From Malania oleifera (taxonomy: Eukaryota > Streptophyta > Magnoliopsida > Santalales > Ximeniaceae), in the NCBI RefSeq assembly GCF_029873635.1, contig NC_080428.1:66867101-66931100 (forward strand): a DNA stretch of 64,000 bases, in the 5' to 3' direction. Of the stretch, positions 45,147 through 57,452 are shown piece by piece. Under the pieces are notes generated by a model that saw nothing but the letters and a program-made list of their open reading frames with translations, was not told the origin of the DNA and made no database searches. Numbering within the stretch: the stretch's first letter is position 1; each line of letters begins with the position of its first letter. The translations under genes and the position numbers were made by a program.

Positions 45147-45491
45147 TGTTGGGTGGTCATGGACTTCTCAACCCCAAAAGTTGACTCATGGGGTGAGTTT
45201 TTCCCTCACATTTAATAACTAACTACCAAGCCCCTTCCCCAACCGATGTGAGACAACCTCAACAATCTCCCTCTCACACATCAGACTCCAAACTCCTCAT
45301 GAATTGGGCTCACCAAATCGGCAACACCACATGCCCAGCATCCCAGGGAGAAGATATGACCTCTGATACCAGTGTTGGGTGATTTTGGGCCTTCTTAACC
45401 CCAAAACTTAGTTCATGGGGTGAGACTTTCCCTCACACTTAATAACTGATCACCAAGTCCCTTTTCCAACCAATGTGGGACAACTCCAACA
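45147..45491 (-). mobile_element. TRIM element (miniature LTR retrotransposon)
   Basis: Two direct repeats of 118 and 119 bp, 45147-45264 and 45373-45491, start TGTTGGGTG and end CAACA. The 108-bp middle has CTCTGATACCA next to the right repeat (45361-45371), which is a primer site for initiator tRNA-Met on the minus strand, and TCTCCCTCTCACAC next to the left repeat, the purine tract. Flanks GTTAT and ATTAT differ by one base and are the likely 5-bp duplication. No coding capacity. All diagnostic parts are present, so this is the clearest TRIM of the window. Confidence 0.9.
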
Positions 45492-47168
45492 ATTATTTAT
45501 ATTGATTTTAAGGGTATGGGGAGATCCACACCGACATCACATTGGTGCATCGTAGTCAAATCATGAAAAAGAATAACAAGAAAGAACATCTGAAGTCCAG
45601 CTTAGAGTACTTTTTTAAGAAAAAAAACTTTGATTCTACATTAATCATTGCGTGTATTAGCACCAAATTGTTGTCATTTTGTAGGAAATACTTTCCATCT
45701 CAATCTTTATAGCCATACCCCTCCACGCATATATATATATATATATATAAATGCTTCATCTGCACTTATTTATTTATTTATTTATTTAATGGATGCATGT
45801 GCTTTCTTCTGAATTTGGTGGCTATCAAGTCGTCATTAACAGTAAACAAAGTAAAGAAAAAATCATTACTGGGATATAGCCCTACGGTGTTGGTCACTTA
45901 GTCTAGCTAGTTGCTAAACAGGGTCCTTGGTCGCATAGGGAAAATCATCTTAATCAATTGGGGAATATTGTTTTTCAAATTTAAAAATAAATGGCTTGGT
46001 GGCATTATTCTTATAAGTATGGGATGACATTATTGCAAATATGTGGACTTAAATGTTTTTTGGTGTTGGGAGGGAAGAACTACGAAGGAATTTTTTATAG
46101 AAGAATGTTTGGTGTTTATTGTCCAAGCGTGTCACGGGATGCCTTAACTTTTGATATTTGACCATATAAGGGGGTTGAGCTTCCATTAAGTTAGGAGTGG
46201 GAGACCTATGAATGCCATTATAAAATATTATACTGCATTATCACTCTCAAGTATAAGAAGTTGAAACATATACCAATATAACCTGTTATATGCATCTCAT
46301 AGACGGATGATGATTTGTTGAATCTCCGTATGCTTGTATGGATTGTGTAATGTGTCGTTATATGGAGAGGGCTTTGATCTATGAAAATTTAGTGACACAT
46401 ATACTGACTAGTAGTTTGGGTGTAGGAATTGCTTCGACAAGTCTCCCTATCACCACACTTAAGCCACTAAATAGATTCAAGGGTATTTTTAATTATTCGT
46501 TTAGATGAGTATAGTTAGATAATTGCACATTCTCATTGCCTCACGAGCTTGCTTTTGTCGTCATATCTAGGGTAGATTGGGTGAAGAAAAATGCTCGTGG
46601 ACATGTAAATTTGCATTTATTGGCAAAAAGGGAAATCTATAATTTTATCTTGTATTATGTAAAAGGGTGGTCCAGTCTTATAAGAAATTAGCCCTATTTG
46701 TATTTGCAACTACTCTTAGATTAATAAAATATTTTAAAAGGCACCCATTTTCAATAAACCTATTTTAAAAGTGAATGTGATATAAAACAACATCTATATA
46801 TATACCTGAAACCAAGTCACCAACTAGAGCTTTGTTTACATAATTGCATGTAGGTGATTTTATTTTTTAGTTCGTTGAGACATCACAAGAGTACTTATTA
46901 CAAACCCTTTCCTATTTTTTTACCCCTAAAATTAGAACCTAACTTCTAGTTCTAGAATTTTACTTGCCATATCAAATGGCTCAACTACCATTATTCATCA
47001 AACTTTAAACCGTAAAATATTCTTATGTCACGTCAAGGTGTGGCTTCAATTTAGACACTCTAAATTTAATTTCTCATAGAATAAAATTAGTACTTAAGTG
47101 GCCATCTAAAATTATTACATTAAAATTTTTGAAAATAATTGATTAATTACTTTAGGGTTGATGGCTTC

Positions 47169-47217
<49 letters not shown>

Positions 47218-48168
47218 ATTTTCATAATTTTAATAAGCTATCATAAAAGAGAAGGTAGGGGTTTGCCCGGAAACATTCTTTGGGCAAATGATTGCTTATT
47301 TTGTCATATAATTAGAATTTAAAAAGAGAGAGAAATTGGGTAAAAATGGCAGACAGGAATCCATAGACTTTTTGAAGTTGATTTCTTATGTCTATAGAAA
47401 GTTGATGCCTAATCCTAGCCTTTTGCTAGCTCTTTCACCCTGTATTAGTACTCTTATTTTTTTTTTTCACTTAATATTAGATACTTTACCCTGCCGACGC
47501 AATACCGTAATAATAAGAAGAATAATAATAATAATACATATGCATCGAAGTTACTTGTTTTATTTTAGTTTGATTTTTTCGTGCGAAGGTCAAATGTAGA
47601 ATATTATGTTACGAGAAGGCTAAAAAGCTTAAAGAATCATTTCAACTTAAAGTTTTGACCTTAATTGATTCCACAAAATTTTGTTGTGGGATAAAGTTAG
47701 AAAGCTTACTAAGTTTCTTCAACATAAATTTTGAGTTTGATTCTATCAAATCATTAGGCGAATAAGCATAGGTCATCATGGTCCGTATGCTACTTTTTTG
47801 CACAATTCCCGATGTTCAAAGAATTGAAATTCTCAAAAAAAGTCATTTAAGGAATGTCGATGGAATAATTCCCCTATAACTTATGCAATATATATATATT
47901 ACGGGTATGATCTCAAAAATAGCTATTAAACAAAATTGTTATATTATAAGACTATAAATAACACAAATGTATGTTAAATCATCAAATCTAATAATATAAT
48001 TTGATATAAGCTTTAAATTTTGTTATAATATTTTTATAATTTTAAATAGTTCCCTTAATTCCAAATTTGGTTGAAACCTCAAGAGGGCGTTTGGTTCATA
48101 ATATCTTTCGAAATTTCTGGAAATGTGATACCTATGACATCTCATTCTTACATTTGTTTAAACATAAG
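45492..48168. other. AT-rich intergenic DNA
   Basis: No gene found. It contains (TA)n at 47172-47215 and 45731-45748 and several old, unassignable repeats. 48079-48168 has the GGGCGTTTGGTTCATAA style of a MITE end, into which the copia at 48169 may have inserted. Confidence 0.5.
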
Positions 48169-48583
48169 TGTTGATGCGCAACGATTTTAATCTTCCGATC
48201 AGCAAAATAAATAGCACAAAGAATATTCACAGAAAAAATGTAGACAAGAGATTTTACGTGGTTCGGCAAGATTACCTATGTCCATGGAGCGTGCACTTGA
48301 AGAAAAATCCACTATGAAATGATGACAATATAAGATCTAATTAGACTCTCCCTAATCCCAGATCCCCTGTACACCCCTTCACTTGTCAAATCAGTGAAGA
48401 AAAATCTTCCTAGAGAGAAAGCCCCCTCTAACTCTCCTTTCACAAAATGACAAGTAATACACTCTTTTTCCCATGGCTTACAAACATATATATGACACCA
48501 CACAACTGTTGAATTTAGAGACGATCCAACGATTGTGATAAAAGCCACAATAAATAAATAAATAAAACATATTTTTTTTAACA
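48169..48583 (-). repeat. 3' LTR of copia C
   Basis: 415 bp with TG...CA ends, adjacent to the purine-rich tract at 48584-48597. The open frame 48312-48584 lies inside it and is not a gene. Confidence 0.85.
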
Positions 48584-48664
48584 ATCTCCATCATGGCTTT
48601 TAATCACAATCAAGCACAACATTCCATCCCCACGCTCTAGGATGTTCTGTCAACAATCAACAAG

Positions 48665-49130
48665 AGACTACATTAACTAAGTTCAGATAGTGCTTGAACT
48701 TAGCTAATGTAACAGACTTCGTGAGCATATCTGCAGCATTTCCATCTATGTGGATCTTCAATAACTGGAACTTACCACTTTCAACCCAACCTATAACTAC
48801 GTGGTACCGCATGTCAATATGTTTCGTGCGAGAGTGGTAGACCTAATTCCTTGCCAAGTGGATCGCACTCTGATGATCACAGAATACGTGTAACCTATCC
48901 TGCATAACACCAAGTTCCTGAATCATTCTAGTTAACCACAAAGTATCCTTACTTGCCTCTGCCAAAACTATGTATTCAGCTTCTGTAGTAGACAAAGCTG
49001 TAGTAGGTTGCAACATAGTCTTCCAACTAATGGAACCATCAGTCATGGTAAAAACGAAACCAGAAGTAGACCTCCTTTTATCCAAATCACCTGCATAATC
49101 AGAGTCCACATAACCCTAAACATTACAATC
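48665..49130 (-). pseudogene. Copia RNase H
   Basis: The minus strand reads [19 protein letters not shown], then [20 protein letters not shown], then [13 protein letters not shown]. It retains catalytic-type acidic residues (D in DSDYAGD, E in TEAEY, D in CDHQSA). A TAG stop follows HLARN where most copies continue, after which the frame runs on with YHSRTKHIDMRYH and DGNAADMLTK. One stop separates the two. Confidence 0.85.
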
Positions 49131-49199
49131 ATATGTACTTTCAAACAAGATACCATAATCAGAAGTGCCGCACAAATATATGAAAATCCATTTCACCGC

Positions 49200-50040
49200 A
49201 TTTCAATGCATTCTACCTGGATTAGCCATATATTTGCTTACCAAACTAACTGCATATGACAAGTCTGCTCTACTACATACTATAGCATACATCAGACTCC
49301 CTACTGCATTGGCATAAGACACACTAGCCATATCCAATTTATCCTCATCAATAGAAGGACAAAATTTAGCAGACAACTGAAAATGAGCAGCTAGAGGTGT
49401 ACTTACCAGTTTAGCCTTATCCATATTAAACCTTTCCAACACCTTCTCATTATACTTACCCTGTGACAACCACAACTTTTTCTGTTGTCTGTCCCTCCTG
49501 ATTTCCATGCCAAGGGTCTTTTTAGCTACACCAAGATCCTTCATCTCAAACTCATCCTGTAACCTGACTTTCAACACATTCAACTCTTCAGTATTATTAA
49601 AGGCAATCAACATGTCATCCAAATATAGCATAAGGATCACATATACACCACTGTAAGCAATTTGAAGTAAACACAACTATCATAATTGCTTCTAACATAC
49701 CCAATCCTCAATATATAAGAATCAAACCTCTTATACCATTGCCTAGGGGATTGCTTTAAACAAAAAAAAAACCTATTCAACTTACATACCAGGTGTTCCT
49801 TACCTTGTTCCACAAACCCCTCCGGTTGCTCCATAAAGATATCTTCCTCCAACTCACCATGAAGGAAAGTTGTCTTTACATCCATCTGTTCCAGATCTAA
49901 ATCATGCATGACAACCAATGCTAACAAGGATCTAATAGAAGCATGCTTAACAATAGGCAAAAAGATTTCATTATAATCTATACCTTCTTCTTGTCTATAT
50001 CCTTTTGCTACTAACTTGACCTTATATTTTATCCCTTCTA
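49200..50040 (-). pseudogene. Copia reverse transcriptase (RVT_2)
   Basis: Minus-strand pieces 49960-49637 and 49676-49203 read QMDVKTTFLHGELEEDIFM and YLDDMLIAFNNTEEL, the catalytic block being Y-L-D-D. Then come EFEMKDLG and SLMYAIVCSRADLSYAVSL. The Y-L-D-D catalytic motif is kept, but a frameshift lies between the two pieces and KTTFLHG differs from the usual K-T-A-F-L-H-G. Confidence 0.9.
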
Positions 50041-51214
50041 ATTCTGAAGTAGGTTCTTATTTTCTGAAAACCATCTGTAACGCCCCGAACCCTTAAACCC
50101 GAGTCTGGCGCGTTATACATGATAAAATCTCATATAATCCATAATCCATTATATACGCAGCGGAAAATATAAACATAATCTCCTTATAATCTAAAAACCA
50201 TAATCAATAATGTAACGACCTGCTATTTATGTGATGACCTGCTTAATTTTCACATATATATATTTTTTCATAACATAATACAATATCACAAAGTTTAGCA
50301 GATCATAATCCACCTGAACCTGTGGGTACAAAGGATACATTAGAAACACATCACGAAAGCCTATGCAGTAGGAAACATAAATCATAAACACCTCATTATA
50401 CCATACATCACAATACGAGAATTACTACAATCACTGTACATATATATATACACAATACACAACCCAAAAGATGTCTTAGGGCCATTTCCACAAAATACCT
50501 CCGACCCTATCAAAACACTTACCCTTTTGGAAGGGTAGATCAACGGGGCTTTACCCGCTCTCTTATCAGGGGCTCCTAAAATGTTTGTAAAATTTTGGGG
50601 TCAAACACTTCTCAGTAAGGAAAATAAACTAACACTAGTGTGTAACAACATGAGAATTTCCGTGTTCTATATAAAATCATACATAAACATATCGTTATAA
50701 CTGTCTGTATCATATCTGGGAAACATATATTTTCAAATCATTGCAGAATATACATGATTTTCATAAATATAATTCATCTCATATAACATAATATAAAAAC
50801 AATCCTGGTTGGTTAGCTGACTGTTGTCATGTATTACCCCCACATGACCGGGTTGTATGGCCCGAAGGTGGGAGCTGACAATGGTTGGCCGACCACTGCC
50901 AAGTCAAAAGTACAGTCTGTAAGTCTGATGGGTTTGCCAGACCTGGTCCGTACACCAGGGGCGCTCACACACTTCTTAAAACCACATCGACCATCTAATC
51001 CCACACCACTCCGTACAGCGGCGTTAACACAAATATCATGATCATGATGACCATGGACACATAGCAACGGAACCGTGCAAGTGCTAGCCTAAACCAAGCA
51101 AATCAAGTTCTGATATCATATAACATATACTGAAAATGTGATACATGGGTATTTCATATCATTAATTATCAAATCAATCATCTTATTTTGCATATATACA
51201 TATATCATGCAAAT

Positions 51215-51375
51215 CATCGGCCCGTACGCCGGTATTTCACATTTTACCATAGCTTGGCCCGTATGCCAGCAAATCATATCCATAGCACAACCCGTACGTT
51301 GGCAAATCATTTCCATAGCCCAACCCGTACCCTAGCAAATCATACACATAGCTCGGCCCGTACGCCGGTTTTCCA
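51215..51375 (-). repeat. Tandem repeat of about 36 bp in alpha2 LTR
   Basis: About four and a half units of the form CATAGCTCGGCCCGTACGCC plus GGCAAATCAT on the plus strand. It sits at the same place as the 25-bp array 5763-5900 of the sister LTR and shares the GGCC(C)GTA core, so both came from one seed but expanded with different unit lengths. Confidence 0.85.
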
Positions 51376-51977
51376 TTATAAAAATCCATATTATCAATAC
51401 ATTTCTAGAAAACAGTATTTCATAACAATTTCTACATATGCCACATGAAACAAGTTTTTCATACATCTAACACACCATCATTTTCAGCAGTATTTCCCAA
51501 ATATAAATATATTTATTTTCCTGAAATCAAATGTTGTAATAATATACATGCATTTTCATAAAAGAACTAGTTTAGTTTATCCCCTTACTTGATTCTTAAA
51601 AAGCTCCTAAGAAAAATCTGCCCTGCACCCGCAAGGTTCCCTACTCAACACCCTGAAAACAACATTCCCCAGAACTAAAGTTCAGTATTTCTACGCGTAC
51701 AACACTTCTTACAACTGTCAAATAACCAAATACTGAGTAGAAAGCCTTACCCTGGATTTGGGATGGTTTCCAACTCAGCCCCACTGACGATCCGCTTCCG
51801 ACAGACTTGAAGAAAACTTTCCCAGGAGCTTCCTGGTGGCTTTAGATCGTCGAACCGGTGGAAATCCAGCCCAAAAACTTAGAGAGAAGGGTAGGGAACC
51901 GAATGGTAAGAGAGAGAGAAGTTCTGCACAGGAAAATGACTGAAAAAATCACGTTTAACCCTATTTATATTGCGGGA

Positions 51978-52225
51978 TTCGTCGACGAGCCACGTCACCT
52001 CGTCGACGAGTCCTATAGGAAGTTCGTCGACGAACTTCAACCCTCTTCGATGAATTTCAAGTTTCCACAAATCCTGTGTTGGTATCTTCTCGTTGACGAA
52101 ACCTGTCCTCGTCGACGAGCTCCTTTTATACCCTCATTGACGAGTCCCCTATATTCGTCGACGAGGAGCTGAAAAATTCCTTGGGATTATCCCATTCAAA
52201 ATGCAACGTCGTTGACGAAGTCGAC
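51978..52225. repeat. GTCGAC-core palindrome cluster, best preserved
   Basis: Perfect palindromes: CTCGTCGACGAG at 51999-52010 and 52108-52119, and a 14-bp GTTCGTCGACGAAC at 52022-52035. Near-perfect copies lie at 51979-51990 (TTCGTCGACGAG), 52155 and 52210. The TATA box is on the element's downstream side. Confidence 0.92.
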
Positions 52226-53896
52226 GGCCTCATTCTGTTCCTATTTCCATTTTCCTTTCTTTTATTATTTAAATACCATTATTCTTCGGGTCGTTACAAT
52301 TTAACTTGGTTTTTTTTTTTTTTTTTAACATTTACAATGCTCTGATACCAAACTAAATTAAACCCAACCATCAACCTAAGCAGCGAGAAGTGGAAATCAA
52401 ATGAACATTACCATATGTAATTATATACAATACCAGAGTGCTGGAAGGTTCCTCAAAATATACATATATGACTGCTTCCCAAAAATACCCTCAACTAGGC
52501 TAGGGCTATACAAAAATACTCTAAAAAATACTCACTCTATTATCAGGGAAATACTGAGACCCCTCTATCTGCGAGCCTGATTTGCTTACCTACCTGGATC
52601 ACCTAAAAAATGTTAAAGTAATGGGATGAGTCAACGCTCAGTAAGACAAAATATGCTATTGCTAGTATGTGGCAAATGAGTTACAATACTATGAAAATCT
52701 GTTGCTATAATAATCACGTATAACTGAATCTATAATTACAATACAAGTAATATAAACCACCATCCTTTCCACGTTGCTTAACATATTTATACTTTAGGTT
52801 TCTACTCAAAATACTTTTAATGTACATAAGTATATTCTCTGTCTTTGTAAATCTGTATATACGTAATAATAACTGAAAACTTTCTTGTGGATAACTGTGT
52901 ATCATGATTTAACCCCTCATGACAGGGTTGTGCGGCCCCTAGGCAGGATCTACCCTGGCTGGCCGACTAGGGTAAGCCACTATACTCTCTCAGTTAGATC
53001 AGTCACTCCTCAACCCATATCTAATGGGGAGTCTGTCCATGTCTGGGCACGATCGACCTACTACCACGTATTATCTGAATAGGTGGTTGCACTCTGAACT
53101 AAAATCTGTAGCTATGGTACCGTGCTCTGCTGTATGGTCCAACAGGGTCTGATACTATATAATATATTTCTATATACAACTATCTGATTTACCATGATTC
53201 TGAAATAACTGTTTTAACCATGACACTGAAATAAACTGTAACTATGTCAACTATATTTCTGAACTGAATTGTAGTCTGTAAGTCATGGTACTGAAAACTG
53301 TATAATCATGGTACTAAAAACTGTATAATCATGGTATTCTGTAATTACTATAAAACATATCCACTGGCTGTATATTCTGTAAAACATACCCTAAAAATAC
53401 TGTAAAACATGCTTTTGTACTATATTTATATTCTCAAGCCACATAGTAATTTAATACATAATATTCATAATTAATAAACTGTATAAAGTCCTGTTGTGAA
53501 TAATAACTTGGTAAAAATATACATTTCATATTAGAAATCATTTTAGAACTGCCTAGCATAGCATATTTCCATTACCTGATTTCTGCTAAAATCTCCTTAC
53601 TGAGACGGGTCCTACACCCGCAGGGTTCTCCACTCAACACCCTGAAAATCATATATCCCAGAACAAAATGTCACTATTTCTACATCTACAGCATTTCCTA
53701 CAATTGCTGGAAAGTCAAATTCCGAATAAAAGACCTTACCCTAGTTTGAGATGAAATTCAACTTCGTCCCACCGATGATCCGCTCCGGTAAACTTGCAGA
53801 GAACTCTGCTAGGAGCGTCGTGGTGGCCTCAGATTGTCGATCCGGAAACTCACGGAGCCGAAATCGAAGAAAGAAGAGGAAGGAACCGTAGGGAAA

Positions 53897-53898
<2 letters not shown>

Positions 53899-53944
<46 letters not shown>
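53899..53944. repeat. (GA)n microsatellite in the LTR leader
   Basis: About 23 GA units. On the element's own strand this is a (CT)n leader just after the TATA box, a position where plant leaders are often CT-rich. Confidence 0.95.
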
Positions 53945-53947
<3 letters not shown>

Positions 53948-53996
53948 CGGCCGAATTTCTTCGATTAAAATCAGTTTAGGGCTATTTATATTGCGG

Positions 53997-54245
53997 GATT
54001 CGTCGACAAGCCACGTCACCTCGTCGACGACTCCTGTAGAAAGTTCGTCGACAAACCTGCACCCTTGTCGATGAATTTTAGACTTCCAAAAATCCTCTCT
54101 CGGCATCTTCTCGTCGACGAAACTTGCCCTCATCGACGAGACCCTCTTGTACCCTTGTCGACGAATCCCCTATGTTCGTCGACCAGGCCATGAGAGAATC
54201 CCCTAGGTTATTAAATTCAAAATGCAATGTCATCGACGAAGTCGA
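53997..54245. repeat. GTCGAC-core palindrome cluster, alpha1 LTR
   Basis: Copies such as TTCGTCGACAAG, CTCGTCGACGAC, TTCGTCGACAAA, CTCGTCGACGAA and TTGTCGACGAAT, about ten in 250 bp. None is a full 12-bp palindrome except by allowing one change, but the 8-10 bp cores are intact in most. Confidence 0.85.
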
Positions 54246-56472
54246 CTGCCTCCTTCTATTACTGCTTTCATTTCTCTCCCTCTTTTTTATTTAAATACTT
54301 ATTATTTTTCGAGTCACTACAAATAATACCAAAGTTTACTATCACTGTCGACCAACCATAATAAACTAATCATCCACTTGTATTCAATTATATACATATC
54401 TCCAAAAACATTCAATATTCACAACCATTCCTATCTTAGAAAACTTAAAACATAGAATAAATAACATAAATTTATACATCTAAAAATTAACATAAAAATA
54501 AACCATTTTCTCTTTCTATTTCCCAAAAATGCTACAAAACCTCAAGCTCTCAAAGCTCGATCTCGAGGAAATCCTGAAAAGGATAAATTCATATTCGGGT
54601 GAGACACATCTCAGTAAGGGAAGAAATAATATATTAAACACAGCGTGTGATTAACATGAGGTATATAAATATCATTTTAATAACATTTGTAAAGCATTTT
54701 CATAAACATTGAAATCATTCTCTAAATCTAATCAAACACATGCAAATGTTTACCCACGAGATTACCAAAGGATAGGGGTGATTACCCACCCATACAAGTA
54801 ACACCCCTCTACCCTGATACTTAGGTAACCTTAAGGTCATGACTAAAGCATATCAGGGCACTCACCTTACTCAGTAAGCCCCCAAGTGTTAGATTGATCT
54901 TGTACTCACAGCTATAAACAATAGCTTACCGGCAAAGGCCCTAAGAACAGGGAAATCTATCCGCCCATACAAGTAGGTTCCCTCTGCCCTAGTACGTTAT
55001 GCGGCTACTGTCACATCTGAAACTACTAGTGTACTCGCCTTTCTCAGCAAGCCCTCAGGCGAAGAGTTTGCTTCCCCCAATCGTAACATGTTCTACATAC
55101 ATAGATACTTCTAATATCATAATACTTTATTCCTTTCTGTTATTATTCATTCATACACATATGTTCATGTTCATAGCTTAAACATTGCATTTCATTTCAA
55201 TTTAAGTGACTTTTTCCCATTTACATCATTCACATTAGTCATTTCATTGCATGGTCATTCCATTGTCATTTCATTGCATAACGCTTTCATTTCATTCCTT
55301 TGTACTACAGCTGGTCTTTAGCCATCATCAGTTAGTCCATATAAAAATGCGCTAGAATCTACTAACACAGCTCATTTTAGCGGTCATCAATTAATCCACA
55401 TAGAAATGCACTAGATCTGCTAACATGACTGTCTTTCAACTGTCTTACATTTACATGATTGCATTTAGCATACATAAGCAACATAGTCCACAACATATTT
55501 TTTTCTCAATATTTTACTTACTTAACCTGCATTTCATACATTTAACATATATTTGCACAGAATCTCATGCCACACAATTTAACAGTAAAATTCATACATA
55601 TTCCTGTAAAATAGGCCAACCCACATTTAGCATTTGATTACTGAAAATATAATTTCCATTTCTTACATAATTATTCAGAAAATTCCTTCCACTTTCTTCA
55701 GTTCATTTCCACAAAGACATAACTAAATAAGTGGTCCTAGGCTCAGAAATCATAACTTTACATGGTTGGCATTTTATAATTCACACCAAAACAATCATAT
55801 ATTATAACATAGTTTATTACCTTTAATTTCATAAAATCTGCTTTAATATATAATTTTTCCTTACCTGATTCTTGAACTACGCCAATAGGGACCCCAAAAA
55901 ATACCTGTGGCGCTCACCCGAGCCCTGAATCAAAAATTCTAACTCCATTAAATTAATCCTAAATAAAATACTATTTTAATATTTTTTAGGGCCATAATTT
56001 CCAAATTAATAGTTATTCCCGCAAATATAATCAATTTGTCAAAATTTTCAAATCTCACTCTCGCTTTGGAGTAAAACTTAGAAAACCCTAATTAAAAAAT
56101 TACCTATGCCAAAATGACGATGATTACGACTAGGACCTCATGGTGGTGCCTGATCGTTGATTTAATAGAAGATTTAACAAGAAATTGAGAAGTTAAGGAA
56201 ATGTTGTCTTACCCTAAGAATGATGCCTACACCGCTCCCACGATAAATCTGCTCTAATAAAAATGTCGGTAGCGGAGTTAGGAATCTAACGACACCTTTC
56301 ATTTCTTGATCAGCGCTCGTTAGGCCAACAAAATTGAGGAGAGAGAGAGTGGTGGAGATGGAGATAACGGACGAACGCTGAAGAGATGGGAGAGCGTAGG
56401 GGCTCTCTTTCTCTCTCTGTTTTTTCTTTTCTTTTCTTTTTTCCTTTACTTACTTTAAGAAGATATCATATA

Positions 56473-56509
<37 letters not shown>

Positions 56510-56719
56510 TATTATTTATTCAATAAATTAAATTTAACCATACTTAATTAATTAATTGATTAATAATAAATAATTTTAATTTAATTTAATTAATTTTTTT
56601 ATTCCTTTTATTTATTTATTTATTTATTTATTTGATTTAATAATGTTTAATTAAGTAACTAATCAATAATTACTCTTAATTTTAATTTTTTTAATTAATT
56701 TTTTTTCTAGGTTATTACA

Positions 56720-57452
56720 TTCTTCCCTCCTTTAAAGAATTTCGTCCTCGAAATTTTGCTAGCTAATCAATCATTTTCATAATTCTATGATTTACTATAC
56801 CTTATACCATTTAGTGAATATATGTCCCAAATAAATTTTTGCATCATCAATAATTAAATAAAATCATCATTATTTTCAACATAAATTCACACCTGCCCCC
56901 TTGACTTTATCTGCCTCATCCAAGACCATCGTAACCATGTGCTCATCCACCTCTGCCTAGTGGTATCTTCTGATTTCCCCCGATACCATAACCTCTGAAA
57001 TCAACTAGTTAACCTCATACCACACATTTTCATATACTTCAATTTAAATATTAAACACCCAACTTGACCACAAACCATTAAATCACATCATTGAAATTAT
57101 TCTCTTTCAAAGATTTTCCTTTACAAATCAATCAACCTAACCTTCGAGTTCAAATCCCAAGTTCTAATTTCTCTGCTCGAAAACATCACCATCGATGGAT
57201 TTACCATGATTTTCTAAAGCTAGCTACTTCTTCAAAAAAACATAGAAGACCATCAAGGAATTTCTGCCCTCAAACTTCGGAAACACAACTTAGAATTCCT
57301 ATCAGTATCTTAATCTACCCATTTTTATCCTTATCGTAACTCAATCCTATACTCGGGTATAAATCATTCCTAACCTAATAATCTAACATTTTCATATCTA
57401 GGCGATGTGAAATTAATCACACTTCTGGATGGACATTACTCTGATACCACAA
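56720..57452 (-). other. Short internal region between gypsy-type LTRs
   Basis: 733 bp between purine tract and PBS. On the minus strand I cannot find gag or pol. The open frame 57091-57339 (+) is on the wrong strand and has no features. Only the terminal 30-40 bp on each side are recognisable. Confidence 0.75.
57439..57449 (-). other. Primer-binding site of gypsy-type element
   Basis: CTCTGATACCA on the plus strand, two bases from the LTR edge (57453), complementary to initiator tRNA-Met on the element's strand. Confidence 0.85.

Larger units (their letters stand above)
48169..50075 (-). mobile_element. Copia element C, 3' part, truncated
   Basis: The 3' LTR is 48169-48583 (415 bp; TGTTGATGCGC to TTTAACA on the plus strand, with the common copia LTR motif TTTTACGTGGTTCGG). 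The purine tract follows (minus strand GATGGAGATTGTTA). Then come RNase H (48665-49130) and RT (49200-50040) on the minus strand. The element stops at 50075 where a gypsy-type LTR begins, and its gag, protease and integrase are absent from the window. Stops and a frameshift at about 49640-49680 make it dead. Confidence 0.88.
50230..52298 (-). mobile_element. Alpha2 solo LTR nested in 50211-54321
   Basis: It starts TGTGATGACCTGC and ends GGGTCGTTACA on the plus strand, with perfect ATTTA duplications (50225-50229 and 52299-52303). Length is 2069 bp. Minus-strand order: palindrome array (51978-52225), TATA box (51961-51970), donor-like CAGG/GTAAGG (51750), tandem array (51215-51375), module (50826-51060) and acceptor-like ACATTTTAG/G (50576). 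It is the innermost and so youngest layer of this nest. Confidence 0.9.
50211..54321 (-). mobile_element. Alpha1 solo LTR nested in the beta LTR
   Basis: On the plus strand it runs from TGTAACGACCTGC to GAGTCACTACA, flanked by perfect AATAA duplications (50206-50210 and 54322-54326). Subtracting the inner LTR at 50230-52298 leaves about 2037 bp. The palindrome array lies at 53997-54245, a TATA box at about 53981-53990 (minus), a (GA)n run at 53899-53944 (leader) and a donor-like AGG/GTAAGG at 53739 (minus). It is the mirror-oriented sister of 58327-60356. Confidence 0.88.
52304..54321 (-). repeat. Main body of alpha1 LTR 50211-54321
   Basis: Minus-strand homology runs with 58327-60356 throughout: the module at 52900-53050 (GGGTTGTGCGGCCCC on the plus strand), CTTACTGAG at 52635-52643 and acceptor-like CATTTTTTAG/G at 52603. 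Confidence 0.85.
50076..56719 (-). repeat. 3' beta LTR of the gypsy-type element, interrupted
   Basis: Ends are TGTAACGCCCCG (50076) and GGTTATTACA (56719) on the plus strand. A 4.1-kb insertion (50211-54321, duplication AATAA at 50206-50210 and 54322-54326) splits it; without it the LTR is about 2528 bp. On the minus strand it has a donor-like AGG/GTAAG at 56213/56212 and an acceptor-like CCTTTTCAG/G at 54574. Confidence 0.85.

Noticed and set aside
53794-53979. 61-aa open frame ending in an Arg/Glu run
   Set aside because: The charged run is the (GA)n microsatellite of the LTR leader.
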